Positions 12,977 to 26,391 of a stretch of DNA of 64,000 nucleotides are shown one piece after another (position 1 is the stretch's first letter; each line of letters begins with the position of its first letter). Position numbers and translations under genes: made by a program. Source of the DNA: Orbilia blumenaviensis (taxonomy: Eukaryota; Ascomycota; Orbiliomycetes; Orbiliales; Orbiliaceae); the NCBI GenBank assembly GCA_036872755.1, contig JAVHNS010000009.1, positions 868,001 through 932,000 on the forward strand. The letters run 5' to 3'. Under the pieces are notes generated by a model that had not been told where the DNA came from, searched no databases, and worked only from the letters and a program-made list of their open reading frames with translations.

Positions 12977-13204
12977 GAGCTTGTAGTGTAATGGACACTT
13001 TGCCTTCGCAAGGGTTTTTCGAGCTCCACTTGTACCTAAAGCTTCCTTTGGATGCAGGTGGGCTCGGGCTTTCCCTTGTAAAAAACCAAAGCCGCACAAA
13101 GAATTTTACTGAAGGCTGTAAAAGAAAGAACACACCTTCTTTTCTTGTGAAGGGGATCTTGGTTCGAATCCAAGCTTGCTCATTTAATCATTATTATTTT
13201 TTTT
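12977..13204 (+). ncRNA. Candidate Pol III-transcribed structured RNA or tRNA-derived element
   Basis: An A-box match TAGTGTAATGG (12984-12994) and a perfect B-box GGTTCGAATCC (13161-13171) are followed by a T8 run (13197-13204), the type 2 Pol III layout. The 3' part is a perfect T-arm (CTTGG TTCGAAT CCAAG, 13158-13174) plus CTTGCTCA. The 5' part has a D-arm-like hairpin GTGT-AATGG-ACAC. Between them lie an 11-bp stem with one bulge (13021-13032 with 13055-13065), a GGCTTT/AAAGCC stem (13067-13072 with 13088-13093) and a CCTTC/GAAGG stem (13135-13139 with 13149-13153). The box spacing, about 170 bp, is too long for a normal tRNA, and acceptor pairing GAGCTTG/CTTGCTC has two T-T clashes. It may be a tRNA with an odd insertion, a tRNA relic, or a new Pol III RNA. 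I see no helix-8 motif of SRP RNA. Confidence 0.4.
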
Positions 13205-14800
13205 GTACATTTTTTTGTTAGTGAGATCTGAGACGTTATTATTGTATTTTGGTCTGACAGTGCGTTTAAATCGAGCCGGCAGATAATTGATGAATTTGGT
13301 TTGGATCCTTCACCAGTTGTAAGATTGAACGACGCTGTGGAGTGTTGGATTTTTGGTGTTGGGGATGCTGGAAGGTTCGATGACAGTGGTAGGGGTGGGG
13401 GATATGTACATGGATGACTGAGGTAAGATACCCAATGTGATACAAGGGATTGCAGTATGATGCTTCCCAAATCTAGGGGTGTGTCTGTTGGGTGCGGGAC
13501 AAGTAGGTATAGCACCGACATTTATATTCACGACTTCACTTGGGAATTCAAATTTATACGACATCCATCATCAAGTATACTAGCCTTGAAACCGTTAACG
13601 GCATCATTAGAGGGAGTAAGTTGTATGAAACGTGAGACGGGTCTGCTATTACTGGAATGTTTGCTATTTTAAATCTTCTTCCGGAATTCCTATAGGCGCA
13701 TGAGCTCGGGTCACCGGTCATTGTTTAATGATGATATTTAGACGCCAGGCAGCATTTATAGAGTTAAGCAGACATAAAATATGAGCATATGATGCCCATT
13801 ATACCAATATCAATAGATAAGGTTTGCAGACCCGGGCCAACCTGTCTAGGGATATGTTACACACGGTTTCTGTTATGGATCATACATTCCATTGCCTTGT
13901 TCTGCTTTGCTCATCCCACGGATATGATTCCCGATTCCCCATCCGCCAGAAAAATTAAGGTATATTGGCTACATGCAATCAGACTAGGTGGCCATGTGCC
14001 ATCGAGCCCGGTTCATCAGGAAAATCAAATCAGTACGAATCACAAACTTGGTAAACAGTTTCCAGGCCCAATTCAAGTCGAGGTGATAGCTTATGCAAAG
14101 AGACCGTAGCGTCTCAAGTCGGCTCCAAAGATTTAAAATTTTAGGTCATCTTCCAGATTTTACCAAAACCCCGTATAATATATATATATGCTCTAGAGAC
14201 ACGGCCTTTATCAATGTACTCAGTGTATCCGCCAGCTGGTGTATCGACACACTACGCTTCAAACCCAGGCTGCATTGAAATGCTTGAACCTCCCAATCCG
14301 TGACTTTCTGTAGCAGAATTTTCCAGAATATATGCCACATATGATCGAAATACCACATGTATGCATGGCAGTATCCCAATGTTTGCAGGCTACTAATCTA
14401 CGGCCGTTTGTGCATGTACCCAGCCTTGTGTGGTCTCGTAACCTTATGAGCCAGGCACGCGTTTACATCTGCTAATAAATGCTGTGACAATATCGATATC
14501 TCTGAGTTATTTGGTTGTTCAGTGCCGCCTTGCATTTGTTAGGTCGGTTTTTTTTTTTTTTTTGGATTATAACAAAAGGGCAGGAATTACACGACCACGG
14601 AAAAGGTTTTACATTCCATCTATGGGCTGCGGGTCTCTCAAAGCATCCAGGCGCCACGAAGTTGAGTCTACCCACTCAAATTTGATTTAGGCGTCTATCA
14701 TACTAGTATCCTCTCAGGAGGAGAAAACGAACAAAAAACTTAAATATCAATCAATCAAGGGTGGTCCAAGCGCGTTCAGACGCCCAAATGTCTTCCAATT
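13205..14800. other. Gene-poor intergenic DNA
   Basis: Only short unrelated open frames; no motif recognised. A poly-T tract lies near 14547-14563. Confidence 0.5.
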
Positions 14801-14804
14801 TTTA

Positions 14805-15245
14805 GATTTCATGATCCAGCCGTTGCAATCTAGATCTAAAGAGCCGCACGAAAGCCACATTGGCTTGGTATGCATCCAGGAGCTCCTTCAGACCTTTGTT
14901 AGCAATTGGCGCCACCGTGCACCAAACCCACCAAAATAAACCTCTCTCCGGAATCCAAATTTGGTTCCGAAATCATCGTGCGAACAGTACTGCAGTGGCA
15001 ATTGCAATCGCTGGATCTACTATTATCTTTCCGCCTCCAGATTTTTTGGGGTCTAGATTGACTTCAATACCCCGTACCCACTTATCGCAATTCCAACCTT
15101 TCTCTACGGCGTACATCCGAGGATACCCAAGAAGAAACGCCAAAAAGCGCCCCACTCAGACGCCCGATCCGGTCATGATCATACGATACGATCGACCCCA
15201 TTCCCAGATTGTTGGAGTATCTTTCGTCCCAACAGGGCATTGGGA
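14805..15245 (-). pseudogene. Possible eroded coding stretch, unknown family
   Basis: Read on the minus strand, one frame runs about 145 codons to a terminal TAA near 14808, interrupted only by TGA codons near 15152 and 14972. TGA in place of TGG (Trp) fits RIP-type G-to-A change. The translation looks protein-like (ending YQANVAFVRLFRSRLQRL-DHEI, a helical amphipathic tail) but I recognise no family. Chance cannot be excluded. Confidence 0.25.
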
Positions 15246-15632
15246 AAATAAGCTCCGCCTGTCCCTTATCGTGCATGATAGCAGCGACTAAACGAAGACA
15301 AAGACGTCTATGATACCCGTCTCCGCGGCGCTCGCTACCTTTTTCTTGAATATAGCGGGCTTTAATTTAGAGGACCTCTTATCTTGATTATTTCCGATTC
15401 TCTTCGCTAGCTCACTTTGGTCACCGATAATAATTATTACTACCAATATATCATCTTTTAGCTTAATTAAGTAAAAGTATCCCGTAGTTTTTGAGTGGGT
15501 TTGGTGTAATTAATGCGCTAGTTGGTAGATTTGATACTTAAGTCTATCATACTATACTATCGAATATTACAAGAATGTAGTACCGTCTCTACGTGAATAG
15601 TTGGTCTCCGGCTCCCGCTGGAAGTATTCGAT

Positions 15633-16010
15633 CTACATGAAGAGGGAAACCACTAGACAAATTTGGTGTTCATGATGCATGAACAGTGGAGTTTTAGAGA
15701 GGACTGAAGCAGGGATATTGCTTGTTGTGTCACCAACAATCTGCAAGCTAGATGTATCTAGAGAGGCATAGACGGTAGTAGATCCATTCAGATGCCCGAG
15801 AATAGACGCAACTCTTGCTTTTACAGATTTTGAGGCGAAAGGTGTATTATTGTTGTTGAAGGCCACGGACCGTCGGATTATCTCATAAGGTTCGGGTTAG
15901 TATATGTCTTCCTCGTCGGGTCGGTTCATTTCCTCGGAGATATCATTGCGGTTTAGGAATATCTCATAGGGCTAGCGCATGTTAGAGTGGTTAGAGAGTG
16001 ATACGGAATT
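15633..16010 (-). pseudogene. Possible eroded coding stretch with repeated PYEI motif
   Basis: A minus-strand frame from about 15985 to 15633 reads through with TAG/TAA codons near 15984 and 15899, each followed closely by a PYEI-like segment (stop-PYEIFLNRND and stop-PEPYEIIRRS). The rest is compositionally protein-like (NNNNTPFASKSV, GHLNGSTT). No family is recognised and there is no ATG in a suitable place. Offered only as a possible gene relic. Confidence 0.2.
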
Positions 16011-19000
16011 CCTCCACTAGGCCAATCGACCAAGGCTTCAAACTTTCCTTAGCTATTAATTCCTGAGGCGTTGTGTAACCCACACAGCGTTAGATCAAAC
16101 CGTTTAATGTGCCAGTGTTAGAGACCTAGACCCGCTATGATAAATGTCGCTTATAGCTTATCGACACGAAACACTCCTTTAGTTTGAAATGTTCCCCTTT
16201 GGGTGTGAATTGCGGATGCTAATTTATAATTCAAATGCACACTATCATGTGCAGACGGTAGAGTTTTATTAATATAGTGTTATACTATTCATTTCTTTTC
16301 TTCAATTTCTAACCGAATAACTTAGTGGGATTATCGTAGGGAAGTTGAAAAGCTTCTGAAGGAGCTAAACATCCCTCGTTGAAACGGGGCTTTATGCTGA
16401 TTTTGCTGTCAGGTGGCTGGAGAGGCTAACTTCGGGGCTAGATCCGAGTTGTATGGTCTGCGTTCCAAACTGCAACAGGGATTTTGTGTTGCGAGTACAG
16501 AGCACTAGACGTCGGCCTGTGGTGGCGGGTCATGTTTCAATCTGCGACGGAAAGTGGCGCTGTGGGGGGCTATGGTCTAGATTTCAGAGGATTTGGCACA
16601 CATAGACGGTATTATCTCGTAGTGTTAAAAGGAATTATCTTCAGGAATATTTTTGTTTTTTGAGATTATTGGCTAAGGCAGAGGAGCTCAGCTTGTGAAA
16701 ATTGTATGCGACAGCTAGTCGAGTAGCCGATGCCTAGAAAAGTACTTCGCATTTGAGACGGTGGATACGTTGGAAATTGGGCTTAAAATTTATGTCCTCG
16801 AAGCATGATAATCTATAATCGTGTAATTACCAGCCGTAGGATCTAATCGCCGACATTATCTTGGTCTGCATATCACCATAGAATACCTAAACTATAGAAG
16901 GGTATAGTAATCAACTTTCGACTATGGTAGCGGGTGCGTGTCAGAGTGAGCAGACTTGTGCATAGCAACGATTTGATTACCTCGCTCACCCCGTTCGATC
17001 CGGTTGTTCAATCTGCATTTAAATTTAATGTTTACGCTTCCAATGGACCAATCGTCTACATAAGTCTCAATCATGAATCCAGACTACCCTTGTGTAAAAT
17101 GTTACAGATGTAATATCAGACTGATGCCGAGGAGTTGTATTAGGTGTGAAAAATCTATTAAAAAAATTCATGATGGTCAAAGTCCTACGCAAAGCGCTAC
17201 ATTAGGAAATCCGCTAGAACAGACTTGAAGGCCAAGGCAGACTTCTATCGTTCTATCAGACTGTTTCGCAGTAGTTAATCATTTTGGCATAGCATTGATT
17301 GTTACATCGAATTCCTACGCGGTGTTGATATGGTACCTTCTATAAACAGGTCAAATATAATTCACCTTATCGGGCACCTACATGGACGTCAGGATTTTCA
17401 GATTATCTAACCCGATGGTTCTCGAACCCGGTATGTAATATGGAAAAGTGCGAGCTCCATGATATTCTAGAATCAGAAACCGTCCGAATAATTTCCAGAA
17501 CCAATTCCAGAGCCTTTCCAGGAGTTTGGAGTGTTTCATACTCAACTAGGAAGCTCTCTATCAATGACATAGCCTGGTTACGTGGCTATTCTTCTCGGGC
17601 ACCGGGGTGTCGAAGCACGGGGTGACCACGTGGAGAAGGTGGTGTCCGGATGTCCCCGTTCAGAATATCAAGACTTCCTGATGGAATATATATGTAATGA
17701 CTCGGAATAGCATCCCACGATGCCCTGTTATAACGAAACTGGGGTAGCCATCGCAATACCTCGAGTTTGTGGGCAGGTGTATCGCAGGGTGGGGCGACTA
17801 TCACATCATAGGTCATCATCGGTGACCCAAACCGGTTTCTCCACGTCCCCAATGAATTTCTACGTCGGTTATACGGTGGCTCACGTATTATGCCCGCCCG
17901 CCCACAAGTCCCCTCCCCATGTTTCCGAAAAGACAAGAAAATGCGCCTTGAGGGGGGTCAGATATCTTCCCGCGTCAACGTCAGGCACCGATTGTCGACG
18001 TGTCTTTGAATATCTCCGGTGGCGAGCTCTGCAAGAAGGATTTTTCCGGGTTTCACTGACGTAGGTTACCATGGTCTGGATTGTTTTAATCGCAAATATT
18101 CTGACGGGACAAGACTTCACTAGGACAGATTCTCTTAGAGCTTCTCTTTCTGGCTCCAACAATCTTTTGCATAATTGATTATGCACATCCGGTAGATAAC
18201 TATCTTTTTAATATATGGCCCGTGTTTTACAAGGTAAAACAGTGCGAAGCGGTTGGAACTTCTAGCGCCTTTGTTGGGAATACAATACCCAGGTTTACAG
18301 CCCTGCAAGGAAGCTGTAATGGAGAAAGTTTTATACTTTACATTCTATTGGCAATAAATTAAATCCTATAGGACGATATCTGTGACTGCCGAATATAGAT
18401 CGCAATCAAGGGTTAGAAGGAAATCCGCCTCGTCCTGCACTATCGTGCAGCAGATATAAACGGTCGTTACAAGTCTACAAGGGGGAAGCCGGTCGGCCGA
18501 CTCAGTAGCACTTTATCATTAAATAATTCCAACTTCTACATCAAACCTAGGCAAAACACTCACATCTCGCAAATAGAGTTGCCTGATCGGATCACTCTCA
18601 TACTGATTGCGCGCCCGGGGTTTGAAAGCAGTTTGAAGCCGTTCTAGAATACCCACGTGTCTTTGGAGCCCTAGGGAGCGCTTAATGCCACGAGGGATGT
18701 GGAAAAACCGGTTGCATGGGACTCGGGCCAGGGCAAAACCCGAAATTAAAGGCGTTTTTGTTCGTAATTCCTCTCACTCAGGCGAATACGACGGGATTTC
18801 TAGAAATTAAAGATTGCGTTTTGAAGCTCGAGCACAGGAACGCTCAGATAATTTTGGTTATAAATTTTTTTTCTTTTCTTTTCTATCTTCTAAATTTGGT
18901 GTCCTGTTGCGTTGAATCAGATTATCTGGTTTAGCGAATTTAGACGCCTCAGTTTTGATATTTTCCTTCTTTGTTTCTTTTGTTTGATTTCGCTGTAACA

Positions 19001-22000
19001 TTTCAATCTATTTGGACTCCTTACGTTCGTTGGAGATCCACATTTTAATTTCGCTGAGATGTGCCGAAAGTCTATATTTCGATCTAGTATCGATATGGAT
19101 ATACTCCCTTTGTACGGGTGGTGACGATAATGTCGCCCTCACTCACGCCTATGCGAAAAGTTAAGTATCCGCCAATCTTGTGCCTCAAACGATCAGAAGC
19201 TCCGCAATCAAAGCTTGGATAGCCCTGGTTGCCGAAAGGTCGACGATGAAACACCAGGTTTAGCCCCAAAAATAACACACCGTCTGACGTTTTGACCTTC
19301 TTTCCATCGCATACTGGCCTACTTCCTCATTTATCTCATCGGAGCAGTCAGGGCAAGGAACAAATAAAAATTGAAAAAGTAAAAAAAAAATTAAAAGAAT
19401 AAAAAAAAAAAGTTTGATCACGGGAGATATTAGAAGTCCATAGTTTTCAAGGGAGATGGTGCTGCTCATCGGACCACTCCTGCTTAAGCTTCTGCGACGT
19501 GATCGTGCTGCAGGAGCAAGATAATCATAAGAAAGACACCCAAAGACTGGGGGCCTGAGCGTCTGGGGAAAACTATTACCCGCCCGTGAGAAACCCGATC
19601 GGTGTCGGCAAGAGTTCTTCAGCACATGGTCGGTCGGATTAGGGCTGTTGGACAAGGTCCGGCTGTCACGTTTTCCTCAGTCGCTTTTTGTTGCCTCGCG
19701 TGTGTGGCATGGAAATTTCCTGTGCGTGCCCTTCGCTCATGCACATCTTGCGCACAGTCATATCGGGGTTCCGGATAGTGGATATCTCTTGTTGATAAAA
19801 ACATGTGGTCCCACAACCCTTTAATCTCATCCCCGATTCCGAGTGCTCCTTTTGTGAATTCTTGTGGCCGAGTTGTTTAATCTACATCGATCAGTCGGGG
19901 GAAGGATGATGCCGGTCGGTTCGTTCTTGATGAGGCAGCGGGTTCGGAACGGACTGTTCACAAGCCTGGCGGAGATGCGGATCGGAATTCTCCTTCCTAG
20001 GTCTTTCGGTACTGTGAATCATCACATCACCAACTTTTCGAGAGTAGCTTGACATTCCCCGGGTCCTAAGGAAGGCATATGCCTTCTCAAGAATGGAGGA
20101 ATTCACTTAAGATCATCGCTGCAAGGAAGTCGTCTACCAGCACAGGAGAGCAGATAGTCTCTTTCCCTTGGCAGGTTAAAATTTGCGATTGTGAGCAGCT
20201 CAGCAATGAACCCCTGGCAATAGAATGTTCTGTCAGGCTTCTATCACCTATCTGTTCAGCCTGCAGTTTTGGCCTTGCAGAAGCAAAGACTGAGCTTTTC
20301 TTCGTTTGGGGCCGGAGCCCCTGCAAGCAAGGGTTGAGCCACAGTTCGGCCAATAGCGAGTTTTCCCTTGCTGAAAAAAATCTCCCTATCTGATACGGGG
20401 AGGGAACAAGGGTCAGTCCGAGATGTGATACCTAGCCTCGCCGGAGAGCAGCGTCTCGGGAACCAATTACGGACTGCGAGTCTCCCTAAAGACATCTGTG
20501 AACAAATGAATCTCCAAAACGTGGAGCAAGACGGCTATCACCCGAAGGCTATTCGTCTACGAGATTGCGGCTGCATGAAAATCAGCAATGGCCTCATGGT
20601 CACGCGGAAGGGCAGCTGGCCGCCAATGTTCTTTTTTTTTGTTTCGAACCTGTCAAATAAACGCACGGGTGTTATTAGCTTCGATTGTGTGTGGATTTTT
20701 CCGGAGCTCTAGAGCACATTATGAAGGAAGTGACAGATCGAGTAGCTTGAACCTCTCTCAACTGTCTGCAGCAAGATTACAGACCGATTGACGAGAGTGC
20801 GAATGCATCGGTAGCTGGTAAAGCTGGGGAAAGTGTAAAAATTTTCAACCAAGCCTGCATGCTACTGCAGCTGCTCGGCCAATTGGTACCATTGCCATGA
20901 TGTGGGTTCTAGATCAAAAGCAAAAACAAAGAAGAGGGTAAAATCTGACAGCAGCGAACAAAAAAACTGACCGCATCGCAAATTAAAATTCGTCGATGGT
21001 CATTCGTTCCATTTTCTCGCGGCTAAAAGGTGCCTATCATTCAAAAATCCCTGGTTCGCTGGGGAAAGCCTACAACTGACAATACAGCCTTTTGAGAATC
21101 TGGCTGCTAGTGAAGGGCACGGACATTACCCCGAAGGCGTCGAAGCGTTATGCTTCGTGTATGCAGTAGGTGATCATCTGGAGTTTTAAAACGTCTGGGT
21201 TGCTCGTATCAGAACTGATCGGTGGGAAGATGCATTAACAACGTCATTGCAAACGAGATAACCAAGATACCATCTCAGCCTCGCGGGAATGCAGAGTGGC
21301 AGAGACGGCCTTTTAGTCTGCTCGCTCTTTTGGGTTCCGAAGTATCGATGGGGAGCTATATGAAATGAGCATTAGGTCCCCACATCTTACATAACGAGAG
21401 TTATAGCTGCCATGGTGGGCCCGAAAGGTGATATCAATCCCACCCAACGAGTAAGCGTTCTCAACCCAATTACTCTTTCGAAGCGGTGGGTTGTTGAGTT
21501 CGATATCAGACGGTCTCGAATAGCGTGGCCGCCTTCCCTCTTCGCTTGTTCCTTCTCTTATCAAGAATCATGCAGCCATGCGATACGACAATCAATCACG
21601 CCTGTTCTTTTTCCACCCCAGGGGGTGGAAGAACCCGGCGTGATTTATGCGAAGAGTCCGATGCCAAAGAGGGTAAGGTAAAAGTTTGGCTGCCATCGAA
21701 CGTTGGGAGGTATTCACCCTTGGTATGTGCATATGCTCCACGCCGCATATCAGCTATCGAAGCACATTCGGGGCGTCGGTATTGCCTTCTTCGCGACGAT
21801 ACGCTGCCTGCAGCCCAATCTGCACGGCGCCCCCCCTGTGCTGAGAAATTGCGCAACGGTAGCTTGATGGCCTTCGCTCGGATATGCTACCCCCTTGAGA
21901 AGAAAAAAGAGACAAGTGGTGGCAGAGCTGAAGGGTAGTCTACATGTATACCAAGCAGGAGCCTGATGCGTTGTCCATGACATACGCCTCTTTGTATCCC

Positions 22001-24720
22001 TATGGGGTACTTGTAAGCCGAAAACAGGAAGCGAGGATTCTATTTTTAACGCTCTTGACCATTGGAAGCCCGCCGTTTACTGACCGTTAGATATAGGCTG
22101 GGATATTACTGGTGAAGGCCCTGAAACCTCTTTCCCAGGAATTATTGCAGTCGCATTGTGGGATACAACTGGTATACCATATAGGTACATTTTAGATGCC
22201 TGGTGAAAGAATCCTATGTTTCGAAGGGGCTCTAGTTTGCCATTCCGGGTAGCTCGAGAGTCAAGATGGTTAGAGCACGCTAGATCGAGGAGGAATGCAC
22301 ATGGATAATGTACTTTTCTGATTGAGGAGGTCAACCTGCAATCTGAATCAAATCGATAGAATTTTTAAGGAAATTTCTTTGATTGATTCGTGGAACGGGG
22401 GGGAAACATTGCATCTCAGGGCAAGACATACTTTGTTGTAGGTATCGTGTATCTGGGCTTCGAAGCACCTACCAACTTCCCGAGATGCGACAGGAGGCAT
22501 TCGGACGCAGAAAATCCAGCTCATTGTCTCGACATCTCGACTGGATTTCGAAAGAAGACGGCAGCTGCACGCCCGCATAATGGGAAACCTGTCATATCGT
22601 GAGAAGATATGAGATTGTTTTTCCAGTAGATGTGGGTTACTCCTGTCGAGAAGCATCTTAGCTAGCCCGTTCCGAATCTACTTGCCTAATGTCCGAGGAA
22701 AATAACGGGCGTCTCGCTTGGAAGCGAGCCTAATTACATGTGGCCTGATTATGGAGGATCGGGACGCTAGATCTGAAGTTCAGATGACAGTTCGATTCCT
22801 GAAACTCGCGCTCGAACCCGAATGTTGTTGCGGTTGCACGCCCTTGCGCGGCGTAGAAGAGCGCCCTGGCCTCAATACTAAATTCTTCGCGGAGAGGAGT
22901 GCTGTCTCCCTTACGCCGACTAAAATGTGATTCATGATACGTCCTGCCGAGTTACCTGATACCGAAAAGGACCGATATTCAGCAAAGACAGTTGGAGGCA
23001 CCAATATTGCCAAGATGGCAGGCAGGTGTCCCGGCGCTATGTCCGACAATAAAGTTGCTTTGGGGGGTTGGATAGACGATGCTATTGCATTGACACCCCG
23101 ATGCATCGCCGCACTAACAGTCTATCGCATATATCGGTTGTGGCATTATAATTGAATGTCCATATACACCTTATATTATAATGAAGGTTGGATATGCAAG
23201 CATCCTGGCAGCCTTGCAGTACAATAAGGGCTCTAACTAGCTCTCCTCTGAGCACAATATTGTATTTGAACACGAGAAGTCCGTGCCACGAGGAATGAGC
23301 ATGCGGATTCAGATTATTTGAATCGAAACGATCTTTCTGTTCTAGATATGAAGCACGTAGAGTGTAGATGCGAGGCTTCTCAAACATAACAGCTTGCTAG
23401 CCGTAAAACGCAATGGACAGCTTAATCATATTCGGTCGACATGTTCGTGATCATACGGCCAACTAGCTGTAACTTTGAGGCTGAGAGACGGAGAATGCAA
23501 TCAGTTAACTGACGACTTCCCAGGGCACAGCAAGTACGAGGTTCTGATGGGAAGAGGTCAGATCTGATATCAGCGGGCATAATCGATATATGCAAGTCAT
23601 CTCGATTAGGATGTGTAAGCGTATCCCCCCCCTAAGATTCTTTCTGGTACGTATCTAAATTTCCAGCCAGCCGAATCGCGCTTTTCGAAAAGTTGCGTCT
23701 CTGTGTGGCATGAAATTTCACTGCGGGTCATGCATAGCTTATAATCATAAGTCTATATACGTCTACGAATCTTATCCTAAGAGGGTATGGGAATGCGGTT
23801 TCTTGTAAGCGCAAAAACGATAGTACATAGAACAGCGCTTGTCAAACCTTTGGACGTTTAAACTTAAACTGCGTACTGCTAGCTATGCAACCTAATTAAC
23901 TGTAAGCATAATTCATAGTTCGTTATTCATATGATCATGGTTGATTGTTGTTGATGATCATATAAGGTTTGGGGTAATTGCAACAGTTAGTTTGCTCGTG
24001 GGGAGCAATGCGGAAAAATAAAAAAAAGTGAAAATGCTGGAACCCTCGTTGCATTAGACAGGAATCCTGGGAAGTTGGACGATATGGAATTCGAGCGAAG
24101 ACATCCATCCCCGTTCATCGTACGGCGGTATCGTGCGAGCTCAGTCACCAACGTGCTATACAGAATCAAAATTTCTTCTCGAATTATTCGCAGGGAGTGT
24201 CGAACCCAAGGAGACATTTTCGTTTCTCATTTTTTTGGTCCGGGTATCCCTGAAGTCCACGCAAATAAAAAAAATAAAAAACCCACTGCGCTGGTTGTGC
24301 GCTCTGTTAAGAAGGTACTGAATATGTACGGAGTAACATATGTGTCTGGGACAATAGCCACTGCGGAGAGCAGACACCTTGAGCACTTCGAACGAACGAA
24401 CGAAGGAAGGCCCACCGTACTGTGGGGAGCAAGCAGGATGATCCATACACGCAAATTTACGTGGTGGAGGGAACTAGTCGAACGCCCCCATGCTCCCCCG
24501 GGGGGCCAGGCCAGGCGACCACCAGGGCCAAGCCAGGAGGCCGCAGACATGCACATACCAGCCCCAATGACGGCTGCCCAAGTCTCGTGCATCCTGTGGC
24601 AGCTTGCACCCCGTAATTTCAGAAATCGGCACTAGTACCGTAAGAAATGATTACATCGAAATATGGAACAATGCTCGCTGTTCAGGATAGTGCATGCTTT
24701 CCCAGGCCAGTAGCAAGAGC
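16011..24720. other. 8.7-kb gene-poor region
   Basis: Moderate base composition, no long open frame supported by motifs, no tRNA or rRNA recognised, no inverted or direct long repeat seen by eye. Short overlapping frames, the longest 24075-24635 (+), show no conserved domain and overlap equally long frames on the other strand. The right part probably includes the upstream control region of the areB-like gene. Confidence 0.4.
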
Positions 24721-25585
24721 AAGAAACTGGATCATCCAATCTCACTTTACTTTTTCTCTCTCTTGTCTCGTTTTCCTCCCACTCTGCTTCGGGCTTTGCT
24801 TTTGGTTGACCTGACTTGACCTGATTGATTGAAAGAGATAAAAAGCATCCTCAGAAAAGTATTTATCGATTGCAGCTCCCTGTTCTTAAGAAATCCGAAA
24901 TCTCTCTTCTCTCTCTATTTTCCTCTCCTGATCACTCTCTCTCAACATTATCGTATATATATTTATATATATATCAACATCCACTCTCTGAACAAAATCA
25001 AAATCAAATCAAATCATCAAATCATAAAAAAGATAGTTATCTGGAAGAATATCAGTGGTGCATCGTCGTTGTCATTATCAACCTTCTCGACGAAGTCTCG
25101 ACCGTTTTTTTTTCCGACGCCCTTTTTAAAACACAACTCTCCTTTCTCCAAAACATCACCACTCCAACAACTCTCTTGCATCGAAACATCTCGACACACA
25201 CAACCTTAAAAATTGCAACTCTCCATAATATCCTATTAATATAACGAATTCCTTTGCCTCTCTAATAGCCCACAAAGTCTACTTCGCCCTGCAACCGTTT
25301 CCGAGTTTTGTTTCATCAATCGACAGCATAGCATTTGGCATAGCATCGCGTGTTCATTCTGGCATATATAAACCCTTGACGATAATTTATCTTTTTTTCA
25401 GCCTTATCCATTAACATCAGCACAACCATCATCTGTCTACCTGATCAAGCTCAGCCCAAGCCTAGCTCACTCTTACTTACCCAACCTTTACCATTTCTAC
25501 TACCTGATCTATTACCTTACCCTGGTCGGGCACCATAATATTGATCTGAACTCACCATCTACTTTTCTTGATTCTTTTTTTTTTT

Positions 25586-25616
<31 letters not shown>

Positions 25617-26391
25617 CACCAAAAAACATCTTCATCGCCATCTAGATTTTTTTTATTTTATTTTAAGGCGGACTTTCTAGACCCGTCTTGTTTTCTTCTC
25701 CTTGTCTTCTATCTTATCCGATTTCTCCCTCCCTTAATTACCCCGGGAAATCAGGATAAAAAGCTCGGCTGGATAAGCTTAGCTCACGAGATCCATCGGT
25801 TTCGACTATTTTACCCACCATCTTTTAAAACCTCCAATAACCTGGGGTAGGATTGGACTCTGTTCCGATTTCTGCCCTTTTTACCGTGGTTTCGTTTCAA
25901 TAATTCGCGCTGGCTCCATTACTGTACAAGGTGAGTGGTTTAAACTGGACGAACGGGTCTTTTCTTTTCTTTCCTTCGTTTTCTTGCACCGCATTTACCG
26001 TCGGCTGGAAAGCCGGTTTATCACTCGGGTAGCCCTATCGGCAGCTCGTGATATGATATGATCTGATCTGATCGAACTGGGCCTCCGTGGACAGTTCGAA
26101 GCTATCAACGCAACTATCCCCCCTTCCGCTCTAGATTTTTTCCATGCAAAGCCAACAGATTCCCCACTTTACTCCGCAATTGCAGTTCCGATAAGGAGCA
26201 ATGCAATGGGCTTTGGCTTTTTCCTCTTCTCGTTCTTTCCCTTTCTGGTTTTGTTTTTTCCGGGTTGATTAAAGGTCTCATATAAGACTGGATTCCTCTC
26301 GTCGATGCCCGTGCCTGCGGGTTGCATTGCAGCCGGATTCCAAATTCTGTGTTGGACAAGGCCGTTGTTGAATTGAACCAAATCCCGTCGA
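24721..26391 (+). promoter_or_regulatory. Promoter and long leader of areB-like gene
   Basis: A pyrimidine-rich block (24740-24800, CTCTCTCTTGTCTCG) fits a fungal core promoter. The following kilobase is A/C/T-rich leader-like sequence with a poly-A run (25590-25616). A good donor at 25931 (AAG|GTGAGT) and an acceptor at 26598 (TGCCACAG|GAA) would remove a 668-bp leader intron. The exon upstream of that donor lacks an ATG near the junction. Several small upstream frames exist, for example at 24825-25244. Confidence 0.45.

Noticed and set aside
12977..13204. SRP (7SL) RNA
   Set aside because: The GTGTAATGG hairpin pair resembles a fungal Alu domain, but no GGAA-capped helix 8 or conserved S-domain strand is present, and the body folds locally in another way.
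22760..22820. Possible tRNA at a GTTCGATTCC match
   Set aside because: The flanking bases do not form a T-stem, and no A-box or acceptor stem was found upstream.
24075..24635. 186-codon open frame as a gene
   Set aside because: No domain or splice support, and equally long frames overlap it on the other strand.
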